64,000 nucleotides of DNA from Siphonodentalium dalli (Eukaryota; Mollusca; Scaphopoda; Gadilida; Siphonodentaliidae): NCBI GenBank assembly GCA_032622095.1, contig CP136063.1, positions 273,849,426-273,913,425 of the forward strand. Direction: 5' to 3'. Under the pieces are notes generated by a model, which worked only from the letters and a program-made list of their open reading frames with translations, was not told where the DNA came from and did not search any database. Below are positions 28,161 to 43,321 of the stretch, piece after piece (the first letter of the stretch is position 1; the number at the start of each line of letters is the position of its first letter). A program made the position numbers and the translations under genes.

Positions 28161-31100
28161 TATGTGTAACATACCAGGAATAGACTAACAATGAGCGTTC
28201 TTTATTTGTAACATACCAGGAATAAGACCAACAATGGACGTTCTTTATTTGTAACATATCAGGAATAGACTATCAATGGACACTCTTTATTTGTAACGTA
28301 CCAGGAATATACTAGCAATGAACGCTCTTTGTTTGTAACATACCATGAATAGACTAGCAATGAACGCTTTTTATTTGTTACATACAAGTAATAGACTAAA
28401 AATGAGCGTTCGTTATTTGTAACATACCATGAATAGACTAACAATGAACGCTCTTTATTTGTAACATACCAGGAATAGACTAGCAATGAACGCTCTTTAT
28501 GTGTAACATACCAGGAATATACTAACAATGATCGTTCTTTATTTGTAACATACCATGAATATACTAGCAATGAGCGTTCTTTATTTGTAACATACCAGGA
28601 ATAGACTAACTATGAACGCTCTTTATTTGTAACATACCAGGAATAGACTAACAATGAGCGTTCTTTATTTGTAACATACCAGGAATAGACTAACAATGAA
28701 CGCTCTTTATTTGTAACATACCAGGAATAGACTAACAATGAACATTCTGTGTTGGTTACATACCACGGATAAGACGAGCAATGAACGCACTTTATTTGTA
28801 ACATACCAGGAATAGATTAGCAATGCACGCTCTTTATTTGTAACATACCAGGAATAGACTAACAATGAACGCTCTGTATTTGTAACATACCAGTAATAGA
28901 TAAACAATTAACGCTCTTTATTTGTAACATACCAGGAATAAGACTAACAATGAACGCTCATTATTGGTATGTGAATGATCTTTATTTGTAACATACCATG
29001 AATAAGACTAACAATGGACGTACTTTGTTGGTTACATACCAGGAATAAGACTAGCAATGAACGCTGTTTATTTGTAACATACCAGGAGTAAGACTAACAA
29101 TGAACGCTCTTTATTGGTAACATACCAGGAGTAAGACTAACAATGGACGTTCTTTGTTGGTTACATACCAGGGATAAGATTAGCAATGAACGCTCTTTAT
29201 TTGTAACATACCATGAATAAGACTAACAATGGACGTTCTTTGTTGGTTACATACCAGGAATAAGACTAGCAATGAACGCTCTTTATTTGTAACATATCAG
29301 GAGTAAGACTAACAATGAACGCTCTTTATTTGTAACTTACCAAGAGTAAGACTAACAATGGACGTTATTTGTTGTTCACATACCAGGGATAAGACTAGCA
29401 ATGAACGCTCTTTATTTGTAACATGCAATGAATAAGACTAACAATTGACGTTCTTTGTTGGTTACATACCAGAAATAAGATTAGCAATGAACGCTCTTTA
29501 TTTTTAACATACCATGAATAAGACTAACAATGGACGTTCTGTGTTGGTTACATACCAGGATTAAGACTAGCAATGAACGCTCTTTATTTGTAACATACAA
29601 TGAGTAAGACTAACTATGAACGCGCTTTATTTGTAACATACCAGGAATAAACCAACAATGGACGTTCTTTGTTGGTTACATACCAGGAATAGATTAACAG
29701 TGAACGCTCTTTATTTGTAACATACCATGAATAAGACTAACAATGGACGTTCTTTGTTGGTTACATACCAGGAGTAAGACTATCAATGAGCGTTCTTTAT
29801 TTGTAACATACAAGGAATAGACTAACAATGAACGCTCTTTATTAGTAACATACCAGGAATAAGACTAACAATGAGCGTTCATTATTTGTAACATACCAGG
29901 AATAAGACTAACAATGAGCGTTCTTTATTTGTAACATACCATGACTAAGACTGACAATGAACGGTATTTATTGGTAACATACAATGAGTAGACTTACAAT
30001 GAACGCTCTTTATGTGTAACATACCAGGAATAAGACTAAGAATGAACGATCTTTATTTGTAACATACCATGAATATACTAACAAGGAACGCTCTTTATTT
30101 CTAACATACCATGACTAATACTAACAATGAACGGTCTTATTTTTAACATACAATGAGTAAGACTAACATTGAACGCTCTGTATTTGTAACATACCAGGCA
30201 TAAGACTAACAATGAACGATCTTTATTTGTAACATACCATGAATATACTAACAATGAACGCTTTTTATGTGTATCATACCAGGAATAAGACTAACAATGA
30301 ACGCTCTTTATTTGTAACATACCATGAACAAGAATAACAATGGACGGTCTTTATTTGTAACATACCACGAATAGACTAACAATGAACGCTCTTCAATTGT
30401 AACATACCAAGAATAGACTAACAATGAACGCTCTTTATTTGTAACATACCAGGAATAGACTAACAATGAACGCTCTTTATTTGTAACATACCCGGGATAG
30501 ACCAACAATTAACGCTCTTTATTTGTAATATACCATGAATAGACTAACAATGAACGTTCTTTATTTGTAACATACCATGAATAAACTAACAATGAACGTT
30601 CTTTATTTGTAACATACCAGGAATAAGACAAACAATGAACGCTCTTTATTTGTAACATACCAGGAATAGTCTTACAATGAACGCTCTTTATTTGTAACAT
30701 AACATGAATAGACTAGCAATGAACGCTCTTTATTAGTAACATACCAGGAATATAATAACAATGAATGCTCTTTATTTGTAACATACCAGGAATAGACTAA
30801 CAATGAACGCTCTTTATTTGGAACATACCATGAATAGACTAAAAATGAACGTTCTTTATTTGTAACATACCAGGAATAGAGTAACAATGAACGCTCTTTA
30901 TTTGTAACATACCAGGAATAGACTAACAATGAACGCTCTTTATTTGTAACTTACCAGGAATAGACTAACAATGAACGTTCTTTATTTGTAACATACCAGG
31001 AATAGACTAACAATGAGCGTTCTTTATTTGTAGCATATTAGGAGTAAGACTAACAATGAAAGTTCTTTATTTTTAACATACAATGAGTAAGACTAACAAT

Positions 31101-32926
31101 GAACGCTCTATATTTGTAACATACCAGGCATAAGACTAACAATGAACGATCTTTATTTGTAACATACCATGAATATATTAACAATGAACGCTTTTTATGT
31201 GTATCATACCAGGAATAAGACTAACAATGAACGCTCTTTATTTGTAACATACCATGAATAAGAATAACAATGGACGGTCTTTATTTGTAACATACCACGA
31301 ATAGACTAACAATGAACGCTCTTTAATTGTAACATACCAGGAATAGACTAACAATGAACGCTCTTTATTTGTAACATACCAGGAATAGACTAACAATGAA
31401 CGCTCTTTATTTGTAACATACCAGGGATAGACTAACAATTTACGCTCTTTATTTGTAATATACCATGAATAGACTAACAATGAACGTTCTTTATTTGTAA
31501 CAAACCAGGAATAGACTAACTATGAGCGTTCTTTATTTGTAACATACCAGGAGTAAGACTAGCAATGAACACTCTTTATTTGTAACATACCAGGAGTAAG
31601 ACTAACAATGAGCGTTCTTTATATGTAACATACCAGTAATATACTATCTATCAACGCTCTTTATATGTAACATACCAGGAGTAAGGCTAACAATGAGCGT
31701 TCTTTATTTTTAACATACCAGGAATAAGATTAACAATGAGCGATCTTTATTTGTAACATACCATGAATTTTCTAACAAGGAACGCTCTTTATTGGTAATA
31801 TACAATGAGTAGAGTAACAATGAACGCTCTTTATGTGTAATAAACCAGGAATACGACTAACAATGCACGATCATTATTTGTAATATACCATGAATATACT
31901 AACAAGGAACGCTCTTTATTTGTAACATACCAGGAATAGACTAACAATGAGCGTTCTTTATTGGTAACATACCAGGTGTAAGACTAACAATGAACGCTCT
32001 TTTTTTAAAACATATCAGGAATAGACTAACAATGAGCGTTCTTTATTTGTAACATACAAGGAGTAAGACTAACAATGAACGCTCTTTATTTGTAACAGAA
32101 CAGGAATAGACTATATAACAATGAGCGTTATTTATTTGTAACAAACCAGGAATAGACTAACAATGAACGCTCTTTATTTTTAACATACAATGTGTAAGAC
32201 TAACAATGAACGCTCTTTATTTGTAACATACCAGGAATAAGACTAACAATGAACGATCTTTATTTGTAACATGCCATGAATATACTAACAAGGAACGCTC
32301 TTTATTTGTAACATACAATGATCAAGACTAACAATGAACGGTCTTTATTGGTAACAAACAATACATAGACTAACAATGAACGCTCTTTATGTGTAACATA
32401 CCAGAAATAAGACTACCAATGGACGTTCTTTGTTGGTTACATACCAGGAATAGACTAACAATAAACGCTCTTTGTTTGTAACATACCAGGAATAGACTAA
32501 CAATGAACGCTCTTTATTTGTAACATACCAGGAATAAGACTAACAATGAATGATCTTTATTGGTAACATACCAGGAATAGAATAACAATGAACGCTCATT
32601 ATTGGTTATTTACCATGAGGTGACTAACAGAGAACGCTCTTTATTTGTAACATACCATGAATAAGACTAACAATGGACGTTCTTTGTTGGTTACATACCA
32701 GGAATAGACTAACAATGAACGCTCTTTATTTGTAACATACCAGGAATAAGACTAACAATGAGCGTTCTTTATTTGTAACATACCAGGAATAGACTAACAA
32801 TGAACGCTCTTTATTTGTAACATACCAGGAATAGACTAGCAATGGGCATTCTATATTGGTAACATACCAGGAGTAAGACTAACAATGAACGCTCTTTATT
32901 TATAACATACCAGGAATAGACTAACA

Positions 32927-35900
32927 ATGAGCGTTCTTCATTTGTAACATACCAGGAGTAAGACTAACAATGAACGCTCTTTATTTTTAACATACCAGGA
33001 ATAGACTATATAGCAATGAGCGTTCTTTATTTGTAACATACTAGGAATAGACTAACAATGAACGCTCTTTATTTGTAACATACCAGGAATAGACTAACAA
33101 TGAACGTTCTTTATTTGTAACATACCTGGAATAAGACTAACAATGGACGTTCTTTATTTGTAACATACCAGGAATAGACTAACAATGAGCGTTCTTTATT
33201 TGTAACATACCAGGAATAAGACTAGCAATGAACGTTCTGTATTTGTAACATACCAGGAATAGACTAGCAATGAACGCTCTTTATTTGTAACATACCAGGA
33301 ATAGACTAACAATGGACGTTCTTTATTTGTAACATACCAGGAATAGACTAACAATGGACGTTCTTTATGTGTAACATACCAGGAATAGACTAACAATGAG
33401 CGTTCTTTATTTGTAACATACCAGGAATAAGACCAACAATGGACGTTCTTTATTTGTAACATATCAGGAATAGACTATCAATGGACACTCTTTATTTGTA
33501 ACGTACCAGGAATATACTAACAATGAACGCTCTTTGTTTGTAACATACCATGAATAGACTAGCAATGAACGCTTTTTATTTGTTACATACAAGTAATAGA
33601 CTAAAAATGAGCGTTCGTTATTTGTAACATACCATGACTAGACTAACAATGAACGCTCTTTATTTGTAACATACCAGGAATAGACTAGCAATGAACGCTC
33701 TTTATGTGTAACATACCAGGAATATACTAACAATGATCGTTCTTTATTTGTAACATACCATGAATATACTAGCAATGAGCGTTCTTTATTTGTAACATAC
33801 CAGGAATAGACTAACAATGAACGCTCTTTATTTGTAACATACCAGGAATAGACTAACAATGAGCGTTCTTTATTTGTAACATACCAGGAATAGACTAACA
33901 ATGAACGATCTTTATTTGTAACATACCAGGAATAGACTAACAATGAGCAGTCTGTGTTGGTTACATACCACGAATAAGACTAGCAATGAACGCACTTTAT
34001 TTGTAACATACCAGGAATAGATTAGCAATGAACGCTCTTTATTTGTAACATACCAGGTATTGACTAACAATGAACGCTCTGTATTTGTAACATACCAGGA
34101 ATAGATAAACAATTAACGCTCTTTATTTGTAACATACCAGGAATAAGACTAACAATGAACGCTCATTATTGGTATGTGAATTATCTTTATTTGTAACATA
34201 CCATGAATAAGACTAACAATGGACGTACTTTGTTGGTTACATACCAGGAATAAGACAGGCAATGAACGCTCTTTATTTGTAACATACCATGAATAAGACT
34301 AGCAATGGACGTTCTTTGTTGGTTACATACCAGGAATAAGACTAACAATGAACGCTCTTTATTTGTAACATACCAGGAGTAAGACTAACAATGAACGCTC
34401 TTTATTGGTAACATACCAGGAGTAAGACTAACAATGGACGTTCTTTGTTGGTTACATACCAGGGATAAGACTAGCAATGAACGCTCTTTATTTGTAACAT
34501 ACCATGAATAAGACTAACAATGGACGTTCTTTGTTGGTTACATACCAGGAATAAGACTAGCAATGAACGCTCTTTATTTGTAACATATCAGGAGTAAGAC
34601 TAACAATGAACGCTCTTTATTTGTAACTTACCAAGAGTAAGACTAACAATGGACGTTATTTGTTGGTTACATACCAGGGATAAGACTAGCAATGAACGCT
34701 CTTTATTTGTAACATACAATGAATAAGACTAACAATTGACGTTCTTTGTTGGTTACATTCCAGAAATAAGACTAGCAATGAAAGCTCTTTATTTTTAACA
34801 TACCATGAATAAGACTAACAATGGACGTTCTTTGTTGGTTACATACCAGGATTAAGTCTAGCAATGAACGCTCTTTATTTGTAACATACCATGAGTAAGA
34901 CTAACTATGAACGCGCTTTATTTGTAACATACCAGGAATATACCAACAATGGACGTTCTTTGTTGGTTACATACCAGGAATAGACTAACAATGAGCGTTC
35001 TTCATTTGTAACATACCAGGAGTAAGACTAACAATGAACGCTCTTTATTTTTAGCATACCAGGAATAGACTATATAGCAATGAGCGTTCTTTATTTGTAA
35101 CATACTAGGAATAGACTAACAATGAACGCTCTTTATTTGTAACATACCAGGAATAGACTAACAATGAACGTTCTTTATTTGTAACATACCTGGAATAAGA
35201 CTAACAATGGACGTTCTTTATTTGTAACATACCAGGAATAGACTAACAATGAGCGTTCTTTATTTGTAACATACCAGGAATAAGACTAGCAATGAACGTT
35301 CTGTATTTGTAACATACCAGGAATAGACTAGCAATGAACGCTCTTTATTTGTAACATACCAGGAATAGACTAACAATGGACGTTCTTTATTTGTAACATA
35401 CCAGGAATAGACTAACAATGGACGTTCTTTATGTGTAACATACCAGGAATAGACTAACAATGAGCGTTCTTTATTTGTAACATACCAGGAATAAGACCAA
35501 CAATGGACGTTCTTTATTTGTAACATATCAGGAATAGACTATCAATGGACACTCTTTATTTGTAACGTACCAGGAATATACTAGCAATGAACGCTCTTTG
35601 TTTGTAACATACCATGAATAGACTAGCAATGAACGCTTTTTATTTGTTACATACAAGTAATAGACTAAAAATGAGCGTTCGTTATTTGTAACATACCATG
35701 AATAGACTAACAATGAACGCTCTTTATTTGTAACATACCAGGAATAGACTAGCAATGAACGCTCTTTATGTGTAACATACCAGGAATATACTAACAATGA
35801 TCGTTCTTTATTTGTAACATACCATGAATATACTAGCAATGAGCGTTCTTTATTTGTAACATACCAGGAATAGACTAACAATGAACGCTCTTTATTTGTA

Positions 35901-38900
35901 ACATACCAGGAATAGACTAACAATGAGCGTTCTTTATTTGTAACATACCAGGAATAGACTAACAATGAACGATCTTTATTTGTAACATACCAGGAATAGA
36001 CTAACAATGAGCATTCTGTGTTGGTTACATACCACGAATAAGACTAGCAATGAACGCACTTTATTTGTAACATACCAGGAATAGATTAGCAATGAACGCT
36101 CTTTATTTGTAACATACCAGGTATTGACTAACAATGAACGCTCTGTATTTGTAACATACCAGGAATAGATAAACAATTAACGCTCTTTATTTGTAACATA
36201 CCAGGAATAAGACTAACAATGAACGCTCATTATTGGTATGTGAATTATCTTTATTTGTAACATACCATGAATAAGACTAACAATGGACGTACTTTGTTGG
36301 TTACATACCAGGAATAAGACAGGCAATGAACGCTCTTTATTTGTAACATACCATGAATAAGACTAGCAATGGACGTTCTTTGTTGGTTACATACCAGGAA
36401 TAAGACTAACAATGAACGCTCTTTATTTGTAACATACCAGGAGTAAGACTAACAATGAACGCTCTTTATTGGTAACATACCAGGAGTAAGACTAACAATG
36501 GACGTTCTTTGTTGGTTACATACCAGGAATAAGACTAGCAATGAACGCTCTTTATTTGTAACATATCAGGAGTAAGACTAACAATGAACGCTCTTTATTT
36601 GTAACTTACCAAGAGTAAGACTAACAATGGACGTTATTTGTTGGTTACATACCAGGGATAAGACTAGCAATGAACGCTCTTTATTTGTAACATACAATGA
36701 ATAAGACTAACAATTGACGTTCTTTGTTGGTTACATACCAGAAATAAGACTAGCAATGAAAGCTCTTTATTTTTAACATACCATGAATAAGACTAACAAT
36801 GGACGTTCTTTGTTGGTTACATACCAGGATTAAGTCTAGCAATGAACGCTCTTTATTTGTAACATACCAGGAATAGACTAACAATGGACTTTCTTTATTT
36901 GTAACATACCAGGAATAGACTAACAATGGACGTTCTTTATGTGTAACATACCAGGAATAGACTAACAATGAGCGTTCTTTATTTGTAACATACCAGGAAT
37001 AAGACCAACAATGGACGTTCTTTATTTGTAACATATCAGGAATAGACTATCAATGGACACTCTTTATTTGTAACATACCATGAATAGACTAGCAATGAAC
37101 GCTTTTTATTTGTTACATACAAGTAATAGACTAAAAATGAGCGTTCGTTATTTGTAACATACCATGAATAGACTAACAATGAACGCTCTTTATTTGTAAC
37201 ATACCAGGAATAGACTAGCAATGAACGCTCTTTATGTGTAACATACCAGGAATATACTAACAATGATCGTTCTTTATTTGTAACATACCATGAATATACT
37301 AGCAATGAGCGTTCTTTATTTGTAACATACCAGGAATAGACTAACAATGAACGCTCTTTATTTGTAACATACCAGGAATAGACTAACAATGAGCGTTCTT
37401 TATTTGTAACATACCAGGAATAGACTAACAATGAACGATCTTTATTTGTAACATACCAGGAATAGACTAACAATGAGCAGTCTGTGTTGGTTACATACCA
37501 CGAATAAGACTAGCAATGAACGCACTTTATTTGTAACATACCAGGAATAGATTAGCAATGAACGCTCTTTATTTGTAACATACCAGGTATTGACTAACAA
37601 TGAACGCTCTGTATTTGTAACATACCAGGAATAGATAAACAATTAACGCTCTTTATTTGTAACATACCAGGAATAAGACTAACAATGAACGCTCATTATT
37701 GGTATGTGAATTATCTTTATTTGTAACATACCATGAATAAGACTAACAATGGACGTACTTTGTTGGTTACATACCAGGAATAAGACAGGCAATGAACGCT
37801 CTTTATTTGTAACATACCATGAATAAGACTAGCAATGGACGTTCTTTGTTGGTTACATACCAGGAATAAGACTAACAATGAACGCTCTTTATTTGTAACA
37901 TACCAGGAGTAAGACTAACAATGAACGCTCTTTATTGGTAACATACCAGGAGTAAGACTAACAATGGACGTTCTTTGTTGGTTACATACCAGGGATAAGA
38001 CTAGCAATGAACGCTCTTTATTTGTAACATACCATGAATAAGACTAACAATGGACGTTCTTTGTTGGTTACATACCAGGAATAAGACTAGCAATGAACGC
38101 TCTTTATTTGTAACATATCAGGAGTAAGACTAACAATGAACGCTCTTTATTTGTAACATACCAGGAATAGACTAACAATGAGCGTTCTTTATTTGTAACA
38201 TACCAGGAATAAGACTAGCAATGAACGTTCTGTATTTGTAACATACCAGGAATAGACTAGCAATGAACGCTCTTTATTTGTAACATACCAGGAATAGACT
38301 AACAATGGACGTTCTTTATTTGTAACATACCAGTAATAGACTAACAATGGACGTTCTTTATGTGTAACATACCAGGAATAGACTAACAATGAGCGTTCTT
38401 TATTTGTAACATACCAGGAATAAGACCAACAATGGACGTTCTTTATTTGTAACATATCAGGAATAGACTATCAATGGACACTCTTTATTTGTAACGTACC
38501 AGGAATATACTAGCAATGAACGCTCTTTGTTTGTAACATACCATGAATAGACTAGCAATGAACGCTTTTTATTTGTTACATACAAGTAATAGACTAAAAA
38601 TGAGCGTTCGTTATTTGTAACATACCATGAATAGACTAACAATGAACGCTCTTTATTTGTAACATACCAGGAATAGACTAGCAATGAACGCTCTTTATGT
38701 GTAACATACCAGGAATATACTAACAATGATCGTTCTTTATTTGTAACATACCATGAATATACTAGCAATGAGCGTTCTTTATTTGTAACATACCAGGAAT
38801 AGACTAACAATGAACGCTCTTTATTTGTAACATACCAGGAATAGACTAACAATGAGCGTTCTTTATTTGTAACATACCAGGAATAGACTAGCAATGAACG

Positions 38901-40063
38901 ATCTTTATTAGTAACATACCAGGAATAGACTAACAATGAGCATTCTGTGTTGGTTACATACCACGAATAAGACTAGCAATGAACGCACTTTATTTGTAAC
39001 ATACCAGGAATAGATTAGCAATGAACGCTCTTTATTTGTAACATACCAGGTATTGACTAACAATGAACGCTCTGTATTTGTAACATACCAGGAATAGATA
39101 AACAATTAACGCTCTTTATTTGTAACATACCAGGAATAAGACTAACAACGAACGCTCATTATTGGTATGTGAATTATCTTTATTTGTAACATACCATGAA
39201 TAAGACTAACAATGGACGTACTTTGTTGGTTACATACCAGGAATAAGACAGGCAATGAACGCTCTTTATTTGTAACATACCATGAATAAGACTAGCAATG
39301 GACGTTCTTTGTTGGTTACATACCAGGAATAAGACTAACAATGAACGCTCTTTATTTGTAACATACCAGGAGTAAGACTAACAATGAACGCTCTTTATTG
39401 GTAACATACCAGAGGTAAGACTAACAATGGACGTTCTTTGTTGGTTACATACCAGGGATAAGACTAGCAATGAACGCTCTTTATTTGTAACATACCATGA
39501 ATAAGACTAACAATGGACGTTCTTTGTTGGTTACATACCAGGAATAAGACTAGCAATGAACGCTCTTTATTTGTAACATATCAGGAGTAAGACTAACAAT
39601 GAACGCTCTTTATTTGTAACTTACCAAGAGTAAGACTAACAATGGACGTTATTTGTTGGTTACATACCAGGGATAAGACTAGCAATGAACGCTCTTTATT
39701 TGTAACATACAATGAATAAGACTAACAATTGACGTTCTTTGTTGGTTACATACCAGAAATAAGACTAGCAATGAAAGCTCTTTATTTTTAACATACCATG
39801 AATAAGACTAACAATGGACGTTCTTTGTTGGTTACATACCAGGATTAAGTCTAGCAATGAACGCTCTTTATTTGTAACATACCATGAGTAAGACTAACTA
39901 TGAACGCGCTTTATTTGTAACATACCAGGAATATACCAACAATGGACGTTCTTTGTTGGTTACATACCAGGAATAGATTAACAGTGAACGCTCTTTATTT
40001 GTAACATACCATGAATAAGACTAACAATGGACGTTCTGTGTTGGTTACATACCAGGAGTAAGA
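32927..40063 (+). repeat. ~2-kb HOR set, second occurrence (four units)
   Basis: Counterpart of 12337-19900. The truncated-monomer markers lie at 34161, 36225, 37691 and 39154. Relative to the first set, the third unit loses about 428 bp near 38155 (equivalent to about 17566-17993), where TTTGTAACATACCAGG replaces TTTGTAACTTACCAAG. A substitution near 33638 (CATGACTAGAC for CATGAATAGAC) breaks the 159-codon frame. Confidence 0.85.
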
Positions 40064-41220
40064 CTATCAATGAGCGTTCTTTATTTGTAACATACAAGGA
40101 ATAGACTAACAATGGACGCTCTTTGTTGGTTACATACCAGGATTAAGACTAGCAATAAACGCTCCTTATTTGTAGTATACAACGAATAAGACTAACAATG
40201 GACGTTCTTTGCTGGTTACATACCAGGAATAATACTAGCAATGAACGCTCTTTATTTGTACCATACCATGAGTAAGACTAACTATGAACCCTCTTTATTT
40301 GTAACATACCAGGAATAAGACTAACAATGAGCGTTCGCTATTTGTAACATACCAGGAATAAGACTAACAATGAGCGTTCTTTATTTGTAACATACCATGA
40401 CTAAGACTAACAATGAACGGTATTTATTGGTAACATACAATGAGTAGACTTACAATGAACGCTCTTTATGTGTAACATACCAGGAATAAGACTAACAATG
40501 AACGATCTTTATTTGTAACATACCATGAATATACTAACAAGGAACGCTCTTTATTTCTAACATACCATGACTAATACTAACAATGCACGGTCTTATTTTT
40601 AACATACAATGAGTAAGACTAACATTGAACGCTCTGTATTTGTAACATACCAGGCATAATACTAACAATAGACGATCTTTATTTGTAAGATACCATGAAT
40701 ATACTAACAATGAACGCATTTTATGTGTATCATACCAGGAATAAGACTAACAATGAACGCTCTTTATTTGTAACATACCATGAACAAGAATAACAATGGA
40801 CGGTCTTTATTTGTAACATACCACGAATAGACTAACAATGAACGCTCTTCAATTGTAACATACCAGGAATAGACTAACAATGAACGCTCTTTATTTGTAA
40901 CATACCAGGAATAGACTAACAATGAACGCTCTTTATTTGTAACATACCAGGGATAGACCAACAATTAACGCTCTTTATTTGTAATATACCATGAATATAC
41001 TAACAAGGAACGCTCTTTATTTCTAACATACAAGGAGTAAGACTAACAATGAACGCTCTTTATTTGTAACATACCAGGAATAGACTAAATAACAATGAGC
41101 GTTATTTATTTGTAACAAACCAGGAATAGACTAACAATGAACGGTCTTTATTTTTAACTTACAATGTGTAAGTTAACAATGAACGCTCTATATTTGTAAC
41201 ATACCAGGAATAAGACTAGC

Positions 41221-43311
41221 ATTTATTGTTATTCTATTACTGGTACGTTACAAATAAAGAACGCTCATTGTTAGTCTAGTCCTGGTATGTTACAGATAAA
41301 GAGCGTTCATTGTTAGTCTATTCCTGGTATGTTACAAATAAAGAACGTTCATTGTTAGTCTATTCGTGGTATGTTACAAATAAAGAGCGTTCATCGTTAG
41401 TCTTACTCCTGGAATGTTACCAATAAAGAACGCTCATTATTAGTATATTCCTGGTATGTTACAAATAAAGAGCGTTCATTGTTAGTCTATTCCTGGTATG
41501 TTACAAATAAAGAACGTTCATTGTTAGTCTATTCATGGTATGTTACAAATAAAGAGCGTTCATTGTTAGACTATTCCTGGTATGTTACAAATAAAGAGCG
41601 TTCATTGTTAGTCTTACTCCTGGTATGTTACAAATAAATAACGCTCATTGTTAGTCTATTCCTGGTATGTTACAAATAAAGAGCGTTCATCGTTAGTCTT
41701 ACTCCTGGAATGTTACCAATAAAGAACGCTCAGTATTAGTATATTCCTGGTATGTTACAAATAAAGAGCGTTCGATGTTAGTCTTACTCATTGTACGTTA
41801 AAAATAAAGACCCTTCATTGTTAGTCTTAGTCATGGTATGTTAGAAATAAAGAGCGCTCATCGTTAGTCTATTCATGGTATGTTATAAATAAAGAGCGTT
41901 CATTGTTAGTCTTACTCATGGTATGTTAACAATAAAGAACGCTCATTGTTATTATATTCCTGGTATGTTACAAATAAAGAGCGTTCATTGTTAGTCTATT
42001 CCTGGTATGTTACAAATAAAGAACGCTCATTGTTAGTCTTATTCCTGGTATGTTACAAATAAAGAGCGTTCATTGTTAGTCTATTCATGGTATGTAACCA
42101 ACAAAGAACGTCCATTGTTAGTCTTATTCCTGGTATGTTACACATTAAGAGCGTTCATTGTTGGTCTATCCATTGTTACCAATAAGGACCGTTCATTGTT
42201 AGTCTTAGTCATGGTATGTTACAAATAAAGAGCGTTCCTTGTTAGTATATTCATGGTATGTTACAAATAAAGATCGTTCATTGTTAGTCTTATTCCTGGT
42301 ATGTTACAAATACAGAGCGTTCATTGTTAGTCTTACACGTTGTATGTTAAAAATAAAGAGCGTTAATTGTTAGTCTATTCCTGGTTTGTTACAAATAAAT
42401 AGCGTTCATTGTTAGTCTTACTCCTGGTATGTTACAAATAAAGAACGCTCATTGTTAGTCTATTCCTGGTATGTTACAAATAAAGAGCGTTCATTGTTAG
42501 TCTTAATCCTGGTATGTTACCAATAAAGAACGCTAATTATTAGTATTTTCCTGGTATGTTACAAATAAAGAGCGTTCGATGTTAGTCTTACTCATTGTAC
42601 GTTAAAAATAAAGACCGTTCATTGTTAGTCTTAGTCATGGTACGTTAGAAATAAAGAGCGCTCATTGTTAGTCTATTCCTGGTATGTTATAAATAAAGAG
42701 CGTTCATTGGTAGTCTTACTCCTGGTATGTTAACAATAAAGAACGCTCATTGTTAGTATATTCCTGGTATGTTACAAATAAAGAGCGTTCATTGTTAGTC
42801 TATTCCTGGTATGTTACAAATAAAGAACGCTCATTGTTAGTCTTATTCCTGGTATGCTACAAATAAAGAGCATTCATTGTTAGTCTATTCCTGGTATGTA
42901 ACCAACAAAGAACGTCCATTGTTAGTCTTATTCATGGTATGTTACAAATAAAGAGCGTTCACTGTTAGTCACCTCCTGGTAAATAACCAATAATGAGCGT
43001 TCATTGTTAGTCTATTCCTGGTATGTTACCAATACAGATCATTCATTGTTATTCGTATTCCTGGTATGTTACAAATAAAGAGCGTGCATTGTTAGTCTAT
43101 TCCTGGTATGTTACAAATAAAGAGCGTTTATTGTTAGTCTATTCCTGGTATGTAACCAACAAAGAACGTCCTGTGTTAGTCTTATTCCTGGTATGTTACA
43201 CATTAAGAGCGTTCATTGTTAGTCTATTAATTGTTTGTTACCAATAAAGACAGTTCATTGTTAGTCTTAGTCATGGTATGTTTCAAATAAAGTGCGTTCC
43301 TTGTTAGTATA
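41221..43311 (-). repeat. Inverted satellite block, copy 2
   Basis: A near-identical copy of 21058-23148 at constant offset 20163, with the same switch sequences at both ends. Scattered substitutions distinguish them, for example GGTCTATCCATTG near 42170 against GGTCTATTCATTG near 22007, and GCGTTCATTG near 42990 against GCGTTCAGTG near 22827. It retains the ~84 bp that copies 3-5 lack. Confidence 0.95.
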
Positions 43312-43321
43312 AGACTAACAA
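43301..43321. repeat. Palindromic right inversion junction, copy 2
   Basis: TTGTTAGT, ATAAG, ACTAACAA, base for base the same as the junction at 23138. Confidence 0.9.

Larger units (their letters stand above)
23149..41220 (+). repeat. Forward-orientation satellite block 2
   Basis: Forward monomers, 18.1 kb. About 23371-25670 copies 6491-8790 (offset 16880). A 301-bp (seven-monomer) gap in the match follows, and 25671-27893 copies 9092 onward (offset 16579). After a local 382-bp duplication, 28155-41220 copies about 7650-21057 (offsets 20505, then 20590, then 20163). The block ends at the same GACTAGCATTTATTG switch as block 1. Confidence 0.93.
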
